A program made the position numbers and the translations under genes. Below, in pieces: positions 46,813-58,305 of a stretch of 64,000 bases of DNA. Position 1 is the first letter of the stretch. Every line of letters starts with the position of its first letter. The stretch is taken from NCBI GenBank assembly GCA_018398805.1, contig JAGFBZ010000261.1, positions 1,240,001-1,304,000 of the forward strand. Reading direction: 5' to 3'. A model generated the notes under the pieces. That model did not search any database and was not told the DNA's origin. It saw nothing but the letters and a program-made list of their open reading frames with translations. Source of the stretch: Hirundichthys speculiger. Lineage: Eukaryota > Chordata > Actinopteri > Beloniformes > Exocoetidae.

Positions 46813-48089
46813 ACAAGATGAGACATAGGATGTAGTAGACGTAAAAACTGGAGGGTGGTGCAGCTGCCATGTGATGACCACGTTTCCTGGAGAGCATATG
46901 TTTATGGTGGAAAGCCTATAAGAAATTAACTATGGTATTGTACAAAAGTCTCCATAACCAGAAAGTTTAAAGGTATCCAACTTTTTAAAAATTATTAATA
47001 TTTCTCCACAGTTCAAGGGAAGCTGCACAGTCTCGTCAAAATCTGGCATTTCTGTGACAAAGGTGGATCAGTTAGCTAGCTGATTTTCAAATATACAGCT
47101 ACATGGTTGACTCATTCAAGGCCAATGAATTTTACTAGGCCTAATTATAACATTATTAAGGGCAGGATCAAATTTTGTTCTATTAAATTCCATTCTTCAT
47201 GGAGTCCCAGACCCACTCTAAAAAATATTTAGCAAAAAATAATCAGTGACTTAGAAAAAAAACATTTGAAAGTCATGCCATTGTTATATATAATAGCTTC
47301 CTCCAAACCAAACACAGATGTAACACTTTTTAAAGAGACCGTCCCATACAGATGCAGTAACATCAAATAGGATTCCATTCTGTTTTAGTTTAAGAGAGCC
47401 CCTCAAAGAATCCTAAAGAGACTGGAAAATAAATCTAGATCATCAAACTTTGACAAAACAACAAAGCACTGGGTGACCCAAGACCTTTGCACAGTACTGT
47501 ATATAGCATGTGTCCATAAAAATCTGAATCAGCTTTACTGATACTTGAGAGGCACTGGCAATCCACAAAGCGAAAGGAAACTCCCTGCAACATTTAAAGG
47601 AAACAGCTGTGAATGTTTCGTGCTTTTTTTGACAGTTTCTGCCTTCAGTTATGACCATCTGATCAATTTATCAAATTTTCATCTTTACTAGATTGTTCTA
47701 ATGAAAAGATGAAAGCTGCAGCCTGAGTGACTGGGTGACTAATTCTCAGAGCATCACATTAGACCTTCGTCAACCTGCGCATCACAGTTCGCTGGGAAAT
47801 GTTTAGTCATTACTCAAACAGTAAACATGGTCGAACCAGTGTTTAACCAGCAATTATCCACTAACAGCTCAGTTGTGGACTTTAGTTCCATATCTGTGGA
47901 CCCTCAAACACACATGGGGCCCACATGAAGCTAATGGGTAACAGTTTATTGGTCCCACATGGAAACACTGGCAGAGTTCCCTTTATCCTCACCAGTTCCT
48001 CAATGGGATTCATTATTACTAAAATATTGGCTGCAGTGATTCAAAAAAAAGGAGTGTGTGTGGTTTTATTGTTAAATTGCATGAAAGGT

Positions 48090-48552
48090 TTGTTTTGTAT
48101 TTCATCTGGGAGACAATCTGTTTTTATCCACAAGACAGGGCATTTTTTTCCAGGTTACAGGTTGTTTTATACAGAGGTTACAGTGATTTATGAAGAAGAT
48201 ATAATGGACTTTTTATGGCTGAGATGACTTCTAACCATGAAACAGAAAATCCTGTTTTACCCAGTGGGCAGTCCATTTTTACATGGGATAGAGTAATTTA
48301 CTAAGAGGACGAGGTGTTTAATCACAGGAGAGATTGTTTTATCCAGGAGACTAATTTTTTGTGTGCTTTCCTTTCAGTTTGTCTGACAGGCTATTTATCA
48401 ACAACACAGCCTTGTTTTATCTACAGGACAGATAGATTTATGCCCAGATAAGGCTGTTAAATTTATGCCATGCTGTAAGGTTTTCCGCTTGTCTGAAGGT
48501 CTGCTTTATTCCCAGGGGATACTATTTCATATTCAGGACAGACTGTTTTATC
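48090..48552 (+). repeat. Diverged ~30-bp tandem repeats
   Basis: Recurring units of the form TGTTTTATCCAGGAGAC / CTGTTTTACCCAGTGGGC / TTGTTTTATCTACAGGAC / CTGCTTTATTCCCAGGGG / CTGTTTTATCCAGAGG. They read like an old minisatellite. No coding capacity. Confidence 0.5.
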
Positions 48553-48567
48553 CAGAGGTTTTGGCAG

Positions 48568-48632
<65 letters not shown>

Positions 48633-48644
48633 CCAAAACCTCTG
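48553..48644. repeat. AT microsatellite inside a 14-bp inverted repeat
   Basis: CAGAGGTTTTGGCA (48553-48566) and its exact reverse complement TGCCAAAACCTCTG (48631-48644) flank about 64 bases of nearly pure (AT)n. The whole could extrude as a cruciform. Confidence 0.9.
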
Positions 48645-50064
48645 ACTTTTTCTACATACAAAAAAATGCCTATTTCTCTCAAACATTGTTCATAGATCTG
48701 TCTAATTCTGTGTTGGCAAGCACTTCTTCTTTGACAATCCATCCACCTCACAGTTGTGGCATATCAAGATACTGATAAGACAGCATGATAATTGCACAGG
48801 TGTGTCTTAGGCTGGCCACAAGAAAAAGCCACTCTAAAATGTGCAGTTTTATCTCACAGCACAATGCCACATATGTCTCAAGTTTTGAGAGGAGGAGAGC
48901 AGGAATGTCCACCAAAGTTGTCGCCCTGATTTGAATGTTCATTTCTCTACCATAAGCCGTGTCCAAAGGCCTTTCAGAGAATTTGTCAGTACATCCAACC
49001 AGCCTCACAACTGTAGACCTCGTGTAACCACACAAGCCCAGGAACTTCACATCCGGCATTTTCACCTCCAAGATTGTCTGAGACCAACCACCTGGACAGC
49101 TGCTCCAACAATCGATTTGCATAACCACAGAATTTCTGCACAAACTGTCAGAAACCGTCTCAGGGAAGCTCAATCTGCATGCTTGTCGTTCTCATCTGGG
49201 TCTCGACCTGACTGCAGTTCATTGTCGTAACCGACTCAAGCGGGCGAATGCTCACATTTGATGGCGTCTGGCACTTTGGAAAGGTGTTCTCTTCACAGAT
49301 GAATCCCGGTTTTCACTGTGGGTAGAAAGCAGATAACGTGTATGGCATACTGTGGATCAGCAGTTTGCTGATGTCAACATTGTGGATCGAGTGACCCGTG
49401 GTGGCGGTGAGGTTATGGTATGGGCAAGAGTGTGTTATGGACAATGAACACAGGTACATTTTAAATGCACAGAAATACCGTGACGAGATCCTGAGGAACA
49501 TTGTTGTGCTATTCATCAACGACCATCACCTCATGTTGCAGCAGAATCCATGGCCCCATGTTGCAAGGATCTGTACACGAGTCCTGCAAGATGAAAACAT
49601 CCCACTTCTTGCATGACCAGCATACTGACAAGACACGTCACCCATTGAGCAAGTTTGAGATGCTCTGAATCAGCGTATATGACAGCATGTTCCAGTTCCT
49701 GCCAATATTCTGCAACTTCGCACAACATTCCACTAGCCACAATCAACAACCTGATCAACTCTTTGAGACGGAGATGTGTTGCACTGCCTGAGGCAAATGG
49801 TGGTCACCTGTTTTCGGACCCTCTCGGACCCCCTCAGTACGGTAAAACTGCACCTTTTAGAGTGGCCTTTTATTGATATGCCACAGCGTGAGGTGAATGG
49901 ATTATCTCAGCGAAGGAGAATTGCTTCACTAACACAGATTTAGACAGATTTGTGAACAATCTTTGAGAGGAATAGGTCATGGAACATAGAAAAGGTCTTT
50001 GAGAACAGCTCATGAAAAATGGGGGTAAAAACAAAAGTATTGCACTTATATTTTTGTTCACTGT
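48645..50064 (+). mobile_element. Tc1/mariner-like element with dead transposase
   Basis: Long imperfect inverted arms: the left (about 48650-48850, with 'gccactctaaaatgtgcagtttta') mirrors the right (about 49840-50063, 'gtaaaactgcaccttttagagtggc', ending 'atatttttgttcactgta'). Between them lie transposase remains on the + strand. FTDESRFSLW is present (about 49298), followed by a stop; then NIVDRVTRGGGEVMVWAR, HVARICTRVLQDENIP and SPIEQV. The DDE residues are partly recognisable but several stops and deletions break it. Confidence 0.7.
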
Positions 50065-50211
50065 ATATATATTTGTGTGTGTATACATACATACATCCAT
50101 ACATACATAAAACCAACTGTTTTATACACAGTACAGAATGTTTAATTAATACATATTGTTTTTTTTCTTTCCCTGCAGAGAGTCTGACAGGCTGTCAGAC
50201 TCCTTGGCATC

Positions 50212-50917
50212 ATGCTGTCCTGGCCCTCTCCCTTGCTCCTCCTCCTCCTGTGCCTAATCCAGTTGACTGAGTCCTATCTTGCTGCTGACAATACCACAGA
50301 CAATCGTGAAAAGATCACTCTGGCAGCCATCTTGCCCCTGACTAACACAGACTATGCGTGGGCATGGCCTCGCGTGGCGCCAGCACTTTACCAGGCCATT
50401 GAGAGAGTGAACTCGGACCCTTGGCTGCTACCTGGCCTGAAGCTCCATCTGGTTCACGGCAATTCAGAGAACCGTGAGGGCTTTTGCTCAGAGTCCATGG
50501 CACCAGTGGTCGCTGTTGACTTGAAATTTTCCAATGACCCCTGGGCCTTTATTGGACCTGGGTGTGACTACCCTTCCTCTCCAGTTGCCCGCTTCACTAC
50601 CCACTGGGCTGTTCCCATGGTGACAGCTGGGGCTGCTGCCATTGGCTTCGATCTCCATGCAGCGGTCACCAACACAGGTCCTACGCATAAGAAGCTAGGC
50701 GAATTCAGTATGAAGATCCAAGAGACGTTTGGCTGGCGGCACGCCATGCTTATCTTTAATGACAGCAAGGATCCAAACGACGACAAGAAGTGCTACTTTG
50801 CCATGGAAGGGCCATATGATCTTATGGGAAAACACAACATCTCCACCTCCACCTACGTCTTAGAAGGTGACATCAACTACAAATCGATGATCCAAGCTAT
50901 CCGCGAGAACGGCCGAG
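50212..50917 (+). CDS. npr1: Natriuretic-peptide receptor guanylate cyclase, first coding exon
   Basis: First coding exon of a particulate guanylate cyclase that binds natriuretic peptides and makes cGMP. The acceptor tttctttccctgcag ends at 50178 and the ATG is at 50212. Residues 1-24 are a signal peptide (LLLLLLCL core). Then follow the extracellular ligand-binding fold with ILPLTNTDYAWAWPRV, LLPGLKLHLVHGNSENREGF, AVDLKF, IGPGCDYP and TAGAAAIGFD. Cysteines at CSES and PGCDYP fit the first disulfide of the family. Potential N-glycosylation sites are NTT, NDS and NIS. The exon ends GAGAACGGCCGAG|gtcagc (GT at 50918), phase 1. The motif 'LLPG...SEN' and, in exon 4, MWNRSFQG favour NPR1 over NPR2; NLIAG.FYDG in exon 4 is closer to NPR2. 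I call it npr1-like. Confidence 0.9.
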
Positions 50918-53900
50918 GTCAGCTGTCTTCATTTTTACTTTTTTTTTTTTTTAAATCAAAGAAAGTAAAATTATGATTTCCATTCCATAAGACCAGTGTC
51001 ACCATTCCTGGCTTTCCATCTGCAGGCATCATTTGACACAGTTTTCCTGTTGAGATTTAGAAGAGTTCCGCATTGACATCTATGTTTAAACTGTGCACTT
51101 TTTATGACTTAATAACAGAACAGGGAAGTTAATATTCAATTTTATTATGCATTTACTTATTTGCTCATTTACTTATTTGCTCACAACCTTGCCTTCTTTT
51201 CTCTCCCTTCATCCCTATTCTCAAACAAGATCAGTCACCAAGAGCTCTGCATTAACTGTCGAGATCTGATCCTTCAACTCCTTTCACTTCACTGTTTTGA
51301 TTCTCCTTCACTACTGTGTCCTCCTTCCCTTTTTCCCTCCTACTTTTCTTTCCTCGTCCTCCCTAATTTGTTTCCATCCCTCCCTTTATGTTCTTCCCAT
51401 CTTTAAATGATGGTTAATTATTATTGGATTTTCTTCTGTGTATTGGTTAATGGATGATCTTTCAGTGTATTTTTGCATCTGTGGGTGAGCTGGTATGCTT
51501 TTACATCCTTCTTTATGAGGCACAATTTCAGTTTAGGGCCTCAGGAGTGACGACATTCCTGCATTATAAGGACATTCCTACATTGTGAGCACATTTTTCT
51601 TTGGACCTCTGAGTGATGGTTTCAGCTATAATCAAATTCAGCTATCCAGTTAGGTCCAGAAGTATTTAGAGAATGGCAGAGTTTTTGCAATTTTGCTTTT
51701 AATACAATGGATTTAATATAAAACAGTTAAGATGTGATCAAACTGTAAACTTTCAACTTTAATTTAAGAAGTTTAACCAAAATATAACATTTACTATTTA
51801 GGAATCACAGCCATTTTAAGCAACATACATCAATTTTCAGGGTTTCAAAAGTATTTGGATATTGTGGACATAAATGTAAATATAACCAGAATTTAAAGAA
51901 TGAAAAGTCTGGAGCCCATTGATATCATCAAATAATAAGTTTCCTTTCTGGAGATGCTTTGCTAGGCCTTCACTGCAGTCACCTTCTGTTGCTGCTTCTT
52001 TGTGGGCCTTTCTGCCTTTAGTTTGTCTTCACTAGCTCAAATGCATGCTCTGTTGAGATGCGATCTGACTCGGTCATTAAAGAATATTTCTATATCTTTG
52101 CCTTCAAATGGGTTTTGCTTTCTCATGTCTAGAGTTATTAACCATCTGCACTGTGAAGCACCGTGTTGTCAGTTTTGTAGCATTTGCAGAGCAGAGATTA
52201 TGGGCCTATACTCCTCAGAATTCTTCTAGTCACCTCTGTCAGCAATCACATCATCAGTAAACACCAGTGAGCCCATTCCATTGACATCAATACATGCTCA
52301 TATCATAACACTGCCTCCATCATGTTTGACACGTGATGTTGACATGCCTCCAATCATGAGTTGTGCCTTCCCCTCTCCATACTGTTTCTCTTCCCATCCT
52401 TTTGAAACATGTTTATCTTCATTTCATCTAACAAATCTGATACCAGATCATGAGTGGCTTTTTTTAGATGTTTTCTGGGGTATAATCTGGCTTTCCTGTT
52501 CCTCAGTGTTACCAGTGGTTTGTGCCTCGTTATAAACCATCTGTGTCTACATTCCTGAAGGTGTCTCTTGATTGTATATTTATACAATTATACATCTGGC
52601 TTCCCTGAAGCATTATTAACTTCTGTTGATGTTGTGAAAGGTTCCAGTCATATAGATGCCAAATGTCAACTCAATACCTAATATCAACCGCAGACCTTTT
52701 GTCTGCTTTATTTGTCTTGAAGTAACCTCGTAGAATAGACCAGAACAGACCACATCTGGACAATTAACTTCTTTTGAGTCAGTTGTCCAAAAACATTTGA
52801 GCCCTTGAACATGAAGGTACTTCGCCTAAAAGGATTTTAATTCTTAAATTTCAAATTCCATATTTTCATGAAGCTCCCTAAATTAAAGCTGATAATTCTA
52901 CACTTTACATTTTGATTATTGTTTAATTTCAAATCCACTATGGTGTTGCATCAAGGTAGAATCATGAAAACATGTTGAAATGCTCCAAGATCAAACTGTA
53001 TTAGTTATAGCTCCCACAAGTATAAAGGACTAATGTGTATTTTTGTTGTGTACACCTTAAATAATCAGTAATTCACCACTGAAGACGTAACTGCTTCCTT
53101 TAGAAAAAGTAACTGCTTCAGCTCTGTGTGACTCTGAGTGTTTAATGCGAAACATGCTGCTTCCATCATGAAGTCACCATGCACATAGAGATATCATGTA
53201 TCACTAGTTGTTTGAAGTATTGTTTCTACTTCTTTCAACGTGAAGTTTGATAAACTGATTCAAACAACTGTACACCAGGGGTGTACTGGAAGTTGGTAAA
53301 CCAGTTTCAGCTCGAACTTCCCCATTGCCCCTCAGAAATTATGTAATAACTAATATTTGGTTAGGTATACATCATTAAATGTTTACAAAATAAACTACAG
53401 AATCTGGTTAAAGGCGATGCAGGATGTATGGCACACATTCAGTCATTTTTAAAGTGTCAATTTTCTTGCATTTGCGTTTTTTTCCTGTAAAAATATTCGT
53501 CGATAACCTGTTATGGGAGGTTATGTAAACGTTTTTGCCAGTGAGATGATCAGACACCAGCAAGAGTAAAAGCAGAGTGGCAGCATGGATGATGTGTGAT
53601 GTGACGTCAGACCAGAAACTCTAACTGCTCATGTTGCCCTCTAACTGACACTAGCTGTTTCCCCTGGCAATGTTGGATGTCCTCAACGTAATTACCTCTG
53701 TATGTGTGCGCCTCAGTGTCACAGGCTTAATTCATGTTGTCTAGATGCAAATCTGTTTACATAGGTCTCATCATGAGGAAGTGTCCTCAATTCCTTCTAC
53801 TGCAGAACACTGAATATTAACATGGGGTAAATTAAGGTAGGGTTTATGTTTATGTTAGAGGAAGGGATAGGGAAGTTGGAGTTACAGTTAAGGTGAGAGT

Positions 53901-55073
53901 AATAGTAAGTCATTTAGAAATCAATGCAATGTCCACTTAAGTAATGCACAACTTAGCATGTGGGTGTGCATCACAGAGAAAAACTAAAGTCTGAAATAGC
54001 CATGTTATTTTCTTCTTCTCTATTAAAAACAGTTCTCTGCGGTAAAAACTAACATGTGAACTTTTGGTTTTCACATGTGAAATGCTCAGTGGTCATTATA
54101 ATAGGTCCACCTTGGGGACTATATGGACGTAGAGTAGGGGGAGTGGGGAAGGATGGTTTTACTTTTTTTCTCTGTAAAATTTTTACAAGGACAAAATATG
54201 ATTGTGAGTACCAAGTCAGACATCTTCTGTTGGTGCTGGCAACTGGAATCTGAGAACTGATGGACAGGAAAACAACGCCTCCAGAACCCACCTTCTACAC
54301 TGTTTAATGAGGCTCATCGGTCGTAAAATAGTTTGTTGTGAGTGGAGTTCACACCTTCACTGATCTGTGGCACATGGTGAGCATCTCATGTCTGACCACT
54401 GAGCTCATTAGAGAAGGATCTGTGATTATCACCATGGAGACTGACGAGCAGAGTACCGAGGTCATGAGCCTTGTTAGACTGAGCCAGACCTGGTCTGTGG
54501 TCCGATGTAGTCACAGTGGGCCCTGGAGCAGTTTGAATGACTGTCAATGACAATTGAGTCAAGCCAAGGAAAGCAGACATGATGTGACCAAATGACCACG
54601 AAAAGACAAAACAACTACAGAAACATTAAGAGAACAACACACAGAATGACTTCAAAGGAACTTCAGAGTCAGAAATGTATTGCAGTAAGTCATAATATGG
54701 CTTCAGAGTAAACTCAAAATGCCCAAAGGAGAGTCTAAAATTATTACAGAGGAATAGATAATGATTTCATTTACAAAATTAGACTCAAACTTTGGACACA
54801 AAACCAACTTTAGTAAAACTCAAAGATCACAAAGATGCACATTGTAAACAATTAAAATTATAACAGGAAATCTCTGTTAAAGGAGTCCTCGCCTCCCATG
54901 TGTTCTTAACATATTTTCAACTATTAAATATCAGGAGGGAGCTGGAAAACAGAAAATAAGTGACTGATTCAAGACACCTTCTCTTATTCAGCCAAAACAA
55001 AGAATTGCATTTTTTCTCTCCTTCTCTACTTACCATTTACAAAGTAAAGTCACTGCTACTTCTTCTTCTTCAG
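50918..55073 (+). other. npr1-like intron between coding exons 1 and 2
   Basis: 4.2 kb containing a reverse Tc1-like relic (51645-52975). 50918-51644 and 52976-55073 show nothing else recognisable. A pyrimidine-rich stretch lies around 51180-51400. Confidence 0.6.
51645..52975 (-). mobile_element. Tc1-like element relic, reverse orientation
   Basis: Left end 'cagttaggtccagaagtatttagag' and a diverged right arm ('ttaattt...aaattaaagctgataattctaca...caaatccactatggtg') resemble a fish Tc1-like element with 'ggtcc...tatttgga' ends. On the - strand a transposase remnant is seen (KHDGGSVMI-like near 52320, LKKATHDL.SD near 52450, RLYPRKHL near 52480). Stops throughout; dead. Confidence 0.6.
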
Positions 55074-55264
55074 TTGTGTACTTGTGCTGCTTCTGGGACA
55101 TCTTCAGGACACTGATGGTCCAGCTCTGGAAGGAGGGTGTGGATTTAGAAAACTACGTCTTCTTCTTCATTGATCTATTCGGTGAGAGTTTGACGGGTGG
55201 ACGACCCGTCAGGCCCTGGTTCAGAGGAGACCAGGATGACTGCGCAGCCCGACTTGCCTTCCGG
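55074..55264 (+). CDS. npr1: npr1-like coding exon 2
   Basis: Acceptor cttcttcttcag (ends 55073). The first two bases complete the phase-1 codon: ENGR then VVYLCCFWDIFRTLMVQLW. It continues ENYVFFFIDLFGESLTGG...RGDQDDCAARLAFR. The segment corresponds to the middle of the receptor's extracellular domain (family pattern VxYxC...YVFFxxDxFGxSL). It ends cgg|gtgaga, GT at 55265, phase 0. Confidence 0.9.
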
Positions 55265-55491
55265 GTGAGAGGCTATTCCAGTTTTACCATTTTATTTTTC
55301 TGAAACGGTGTTCAGATTCAACGACAGTTTCAATTTTCAACTGTCTTTCCAAATTGATCAGAGATCCTGATTAGATCTATGATTAAGACCAGGATTAGGA
55401 TCCTCACCCCTGTTCTTTGAACATGTTTTTTTTTTTTTTGTATTTTGTCTTGTTATATGTGTTATTGATCAGTAAATATTCCTGTTGTCAG

Positions 55492-55605
55492 AGTGTGAAG
55501 GTGCTGAGCTACCTGGAGCCCCAAAATCCAAAATATCTCCAGTTTGTGGAGAATCTGAAGAGTGATGCAAAGAAAATGTTCAACTTCACCATTAAAGATT
55601 CTCTG
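55492..55605 (+). CDS. npr1: npr1-like coding exon 3
   Basis: Acceptor cctgttgtcag (ends 55491); 38 codons in phase 0: SVKVLSYLEPQNPKYLQF...MFNFTIKDSL. The NFT site (glycosylation) and the YLEPQNPKYL pattern fit the family. It ends ctctg|gtataa, GT at 55606, a weaker donor but in phase. Confidence 0.85.
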
Positions 55606-55693
55606 GTATAAATACTGATCATGATTAATGAAAAATGGAGACAAACCATCAAATGTATGCTGTGAACCTGAAGTGTCCCTTTGTTCCTGTCAG

Positions 55694-55847
55694 TACAACC
55701 TGATAGCTGGAGGATTCTATGATGGGGTGATGTTGTACGCTCAAGCTCTGAATGAGACTTTGAGTGAGAAGAGACCAAGAACGAGTCCTCTGCAGAGACT
55801 CAAAGTAGATGTGGTGACTCCCAAGATGTGGAACAGGAGCTTCCAAG
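55694..55847 (+). CDS. npr1: npr1-like coding exon 4
   Basis: Acceptor ttgttcctgtcag (ends 55693). It reads YNLIAGGFYDGVMLYAQALN, ETLSEKRPR, then VVTPKMWNRSFQ. It ends ttccaag|gtgaga, GT at 55848, phase 1. With exons 1-3 this makes 388 codons, most of the extracellular domain. The remaining ectodomain, membrane span, kinase-homology and cyclase domains are not found to the right, so they must lie beyond the window. Confidence 0.88.
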
Positions 55848-57404
55848 GTGAGAGCAGATGTTTGTCTTTTTCATATGTCTATTCTTGACACATTTTAGGA
55901 TCACATGGGAATGTGCAGTGAGTAACTGACCAATCAGATATGAGAACACTGCTTTAAAAATAATGATAGTAATCATAAAACCACAAAAAGCAGAAATATT
56001 TCTCTTTTCAACTGCAGTGTAAAAAGTGCTGCATTGTAAGTCCTGCGTTTGACCTCATTCTATTTCCAACAAAACATACATGAAGTATCAAAGCAAAAGT
56101 ACAGAAATGTTTAATCTGTAGGGTGGTTGTTCAGAGCCACAGTCTAAAAGCTTCACAAACATGAAGTTGGTTCAAGTGTTTCTTGACAGAAAACAGCCCC
56201 TATCTGCCACCCATCAGTCTGTATGCTGATTAAGTAATGAGCCTTGACGACCTGTCAGGAGCCTCTGAGTTCTGTGAGCTTGCCATGGGAATCTGAGCCT
56301 GACGGACATTTACATTCTCATGGCTGTGATGTATGTCAGCAGGGATTTAGTGTGTTAGCACAGCAATGCAGTGTAAATTTGTACCAGCTGGCACTGATAC
56401 TGGGAACAGGATGTCTGAGACTCAAACCAGCGACCAGGACTGGAAAAACCACACTACAAGTAGTTTGAAAGAGCAGCTCCACATTTTCTGTCTTGCTTGG
56501 TCACTAATTCAACTTGTGTGTATAATTGTGGAGGTTGGGATTTAGGGGAATATGATTATTTTGTGGTAGACCTGTTGTCCATATCATACTATAATGTCAG
56601 GCAGATCCAAGAAAAGACTTTGGACCCAAACTGAAGTGAAATGGTGAAGCTTAATGTCTTATATTGTTTCCACAGGGAGGAAGTTGTTTGTCATTTGTCA
56701 GAGCTGCTAACAGCTTCAGGAAAATGTTTGAGTGTAAACACAAAGAGGAAATCTTTACCTAATTTGACTGCTGACTGTATGGAAAAGGAAAAAGATGTGT
56801 ATGTTTGTGTGCATGTGTGTTGCTATCCTGCATTTAACTTGAATGAAATGCTGCATTTATTCACTGTGTACAATGATGAGTTTGTCAGCTTTGGCAACAG
56901 CTTTGGCATTAAGTCCTTCTAAAAACTAATCCAAGATCCCTGAAACATTTGAATTTTCTAGCAGATAGATTTTTCAACATATTCTCTTGCACACTCCACT
57001 GAGGATGTTTGGTACTGGATTAATAAAGTACCAGGTAGACTTCTCCGTCTTGCTCTTCTCTGTCTCCACCAAGCTTCAAATCATGCTCCATTAGGCTGCA
57101 TTCACAATATTTGAAGCTAGATACCAGTTGCCAAGCTTGCCAGCTGGTTGGAGGTACATTGGTGAGTGGTCTGTGGTTGCCCGTCACCACTCATTTGTTA
57201 TGTGTGAACAATCAAGATGACAAATTGCAAAGACATTGCCATAGGCTATCTGATTGAGAAACTATACACTATACCAGAATCTAAACAGACTTTTTCATAA
57301 ACTTTTTCATTACAAATTTTTTTTCTCACCTCTAACTTTCTCTGTAGCCCAGACAATCTTTGTTACCCACATGCCCTAATCTTTTCTTTTACCCATGTTC
57401 TTTT

Positions 57405-57545
57405 TTAATAAGGAATAATAAGGAATAAGAGGATTTATTGTCATTGAACCAGCGTCCCAGTACAACGAAATTGCATTCCAGTACATCATCCAAGAAACAT
57501 ATAAAAAACAACAACAACATTTAGGACATGGATGTCGATGATGAC
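57405..57545 (+). repeat. LINE 3'-end-like repeat
   Basis: Pattern 'ggatttattgtcattgaac...cccagtacaacgaaattgcattcc' resembles a fish LINE 3' UTR. Class not certain. Confidence 0.35.
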
Positions 57546-57822
57546 TGAGGCTAAGCAACTAGTGTCGCTCCGCGCTAACTTAGATTGAAAAGGATAACAT
57601 TGGGGAAGGAGGGGTGGAGGTTAAAAAAAGAACATCTCCCACTACGTGTCAAAAGGACACGTCGTGAGAGGGGAAAAAAAAAACACCTCAGCACATTTAA
57701 TTAAGCATGTACAGACTTAACACAGGACATTGATAGAAACATGATGACGGATAACCCAGTTTTGACAGTCTGTGCGCGCGCAGCCAGCCTTGGGTGCATC
57801 GCGCAGTCAGTCCAGGGGGGTG

Positions 57823-57848
57823 AATAGGGGTGAATTTTCACCCCTATT
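57823..57848. repeat. 12-bp perfect palindrome
   Basis: AATAGGGGTGAA, two T, then the reverse complement TTCACCCCTATT. It lies in a T-rich, repeat-like stretch. Confidence 0.8.
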
Positions 57849-58189
57849 TTGACCAAATCATTGCTCAAACAGCTTGCATCACTCATTTCTTCCTTAAAAC
57901 CATTTTCAGATAAACAACTCCTTTTTTTTTTTTTTTTTTTACACGGGGTTACGCCTCATTTCCCAGGTGTGTTTTGATTAACAAAACATGGTTTGGAGAC
58001 CAGTTGAGTGACCACATTGCAGTCAGATTGTGCACTGTGTGACCCACGATCTCCCATCAGTCACATAGTGTGAGCAGCCGAACAACCTAAAGACTCCCGA
58101 TTACAAGACAGCGAGTTGTGCAGTCTGAACAGCACAGAAATCTTCTAATGCTGCAAGTTATGTTTTGAGAAATCGATCTTAACCTGTGA

Positions 58190-58305
58190 CCTGTCCAGGG
58201 TGTACCCCTGCCTCTCGGCCGAAGTGCGCTGGGATAGGGTCCAGCAGGTCCCCGTGACCCTGCAGAGGATTAAGCTAGCATAGTTGATGGATGGATGGAT
58301 GGATG
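58190..58305 (+). repeat. L2-like LINE tail with ATGG microsatellite
   Basis: 'gacctgtccagggtgtacccctgcctc...gctgggatagggtccagcaggtccccgtgaccctgcagaggattaagc' followed by TGGATGGATGGATGG. A typical fish L2-type 3' end and younger looking than the copy at 7161. Confidence 0.75.

Larger units (their letters stand above)
42200..50178 (+). other. npr1-like intron 1 (inferred)
   Basis: About 8 kb. It contains a (CA)n run (43096-43110), a large non-LTR relic (45210-46812), diverged repeats near 48 kb, an AT tract with inverted flanks and a Tc1-like element (48645-50064). 42200-45209 and 46813-48089 show nothing else I recognise. Confidence 0.45.

Noticed and set aside
56641..56922. Possible next receptor exon after 'tttccacag' at about 56675
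   Set aside because: The reading VCHLSELLTASGKCLS does not resemble the ectodomain end of the natriuretic-peptide receptors, and there is no in-phase donor.
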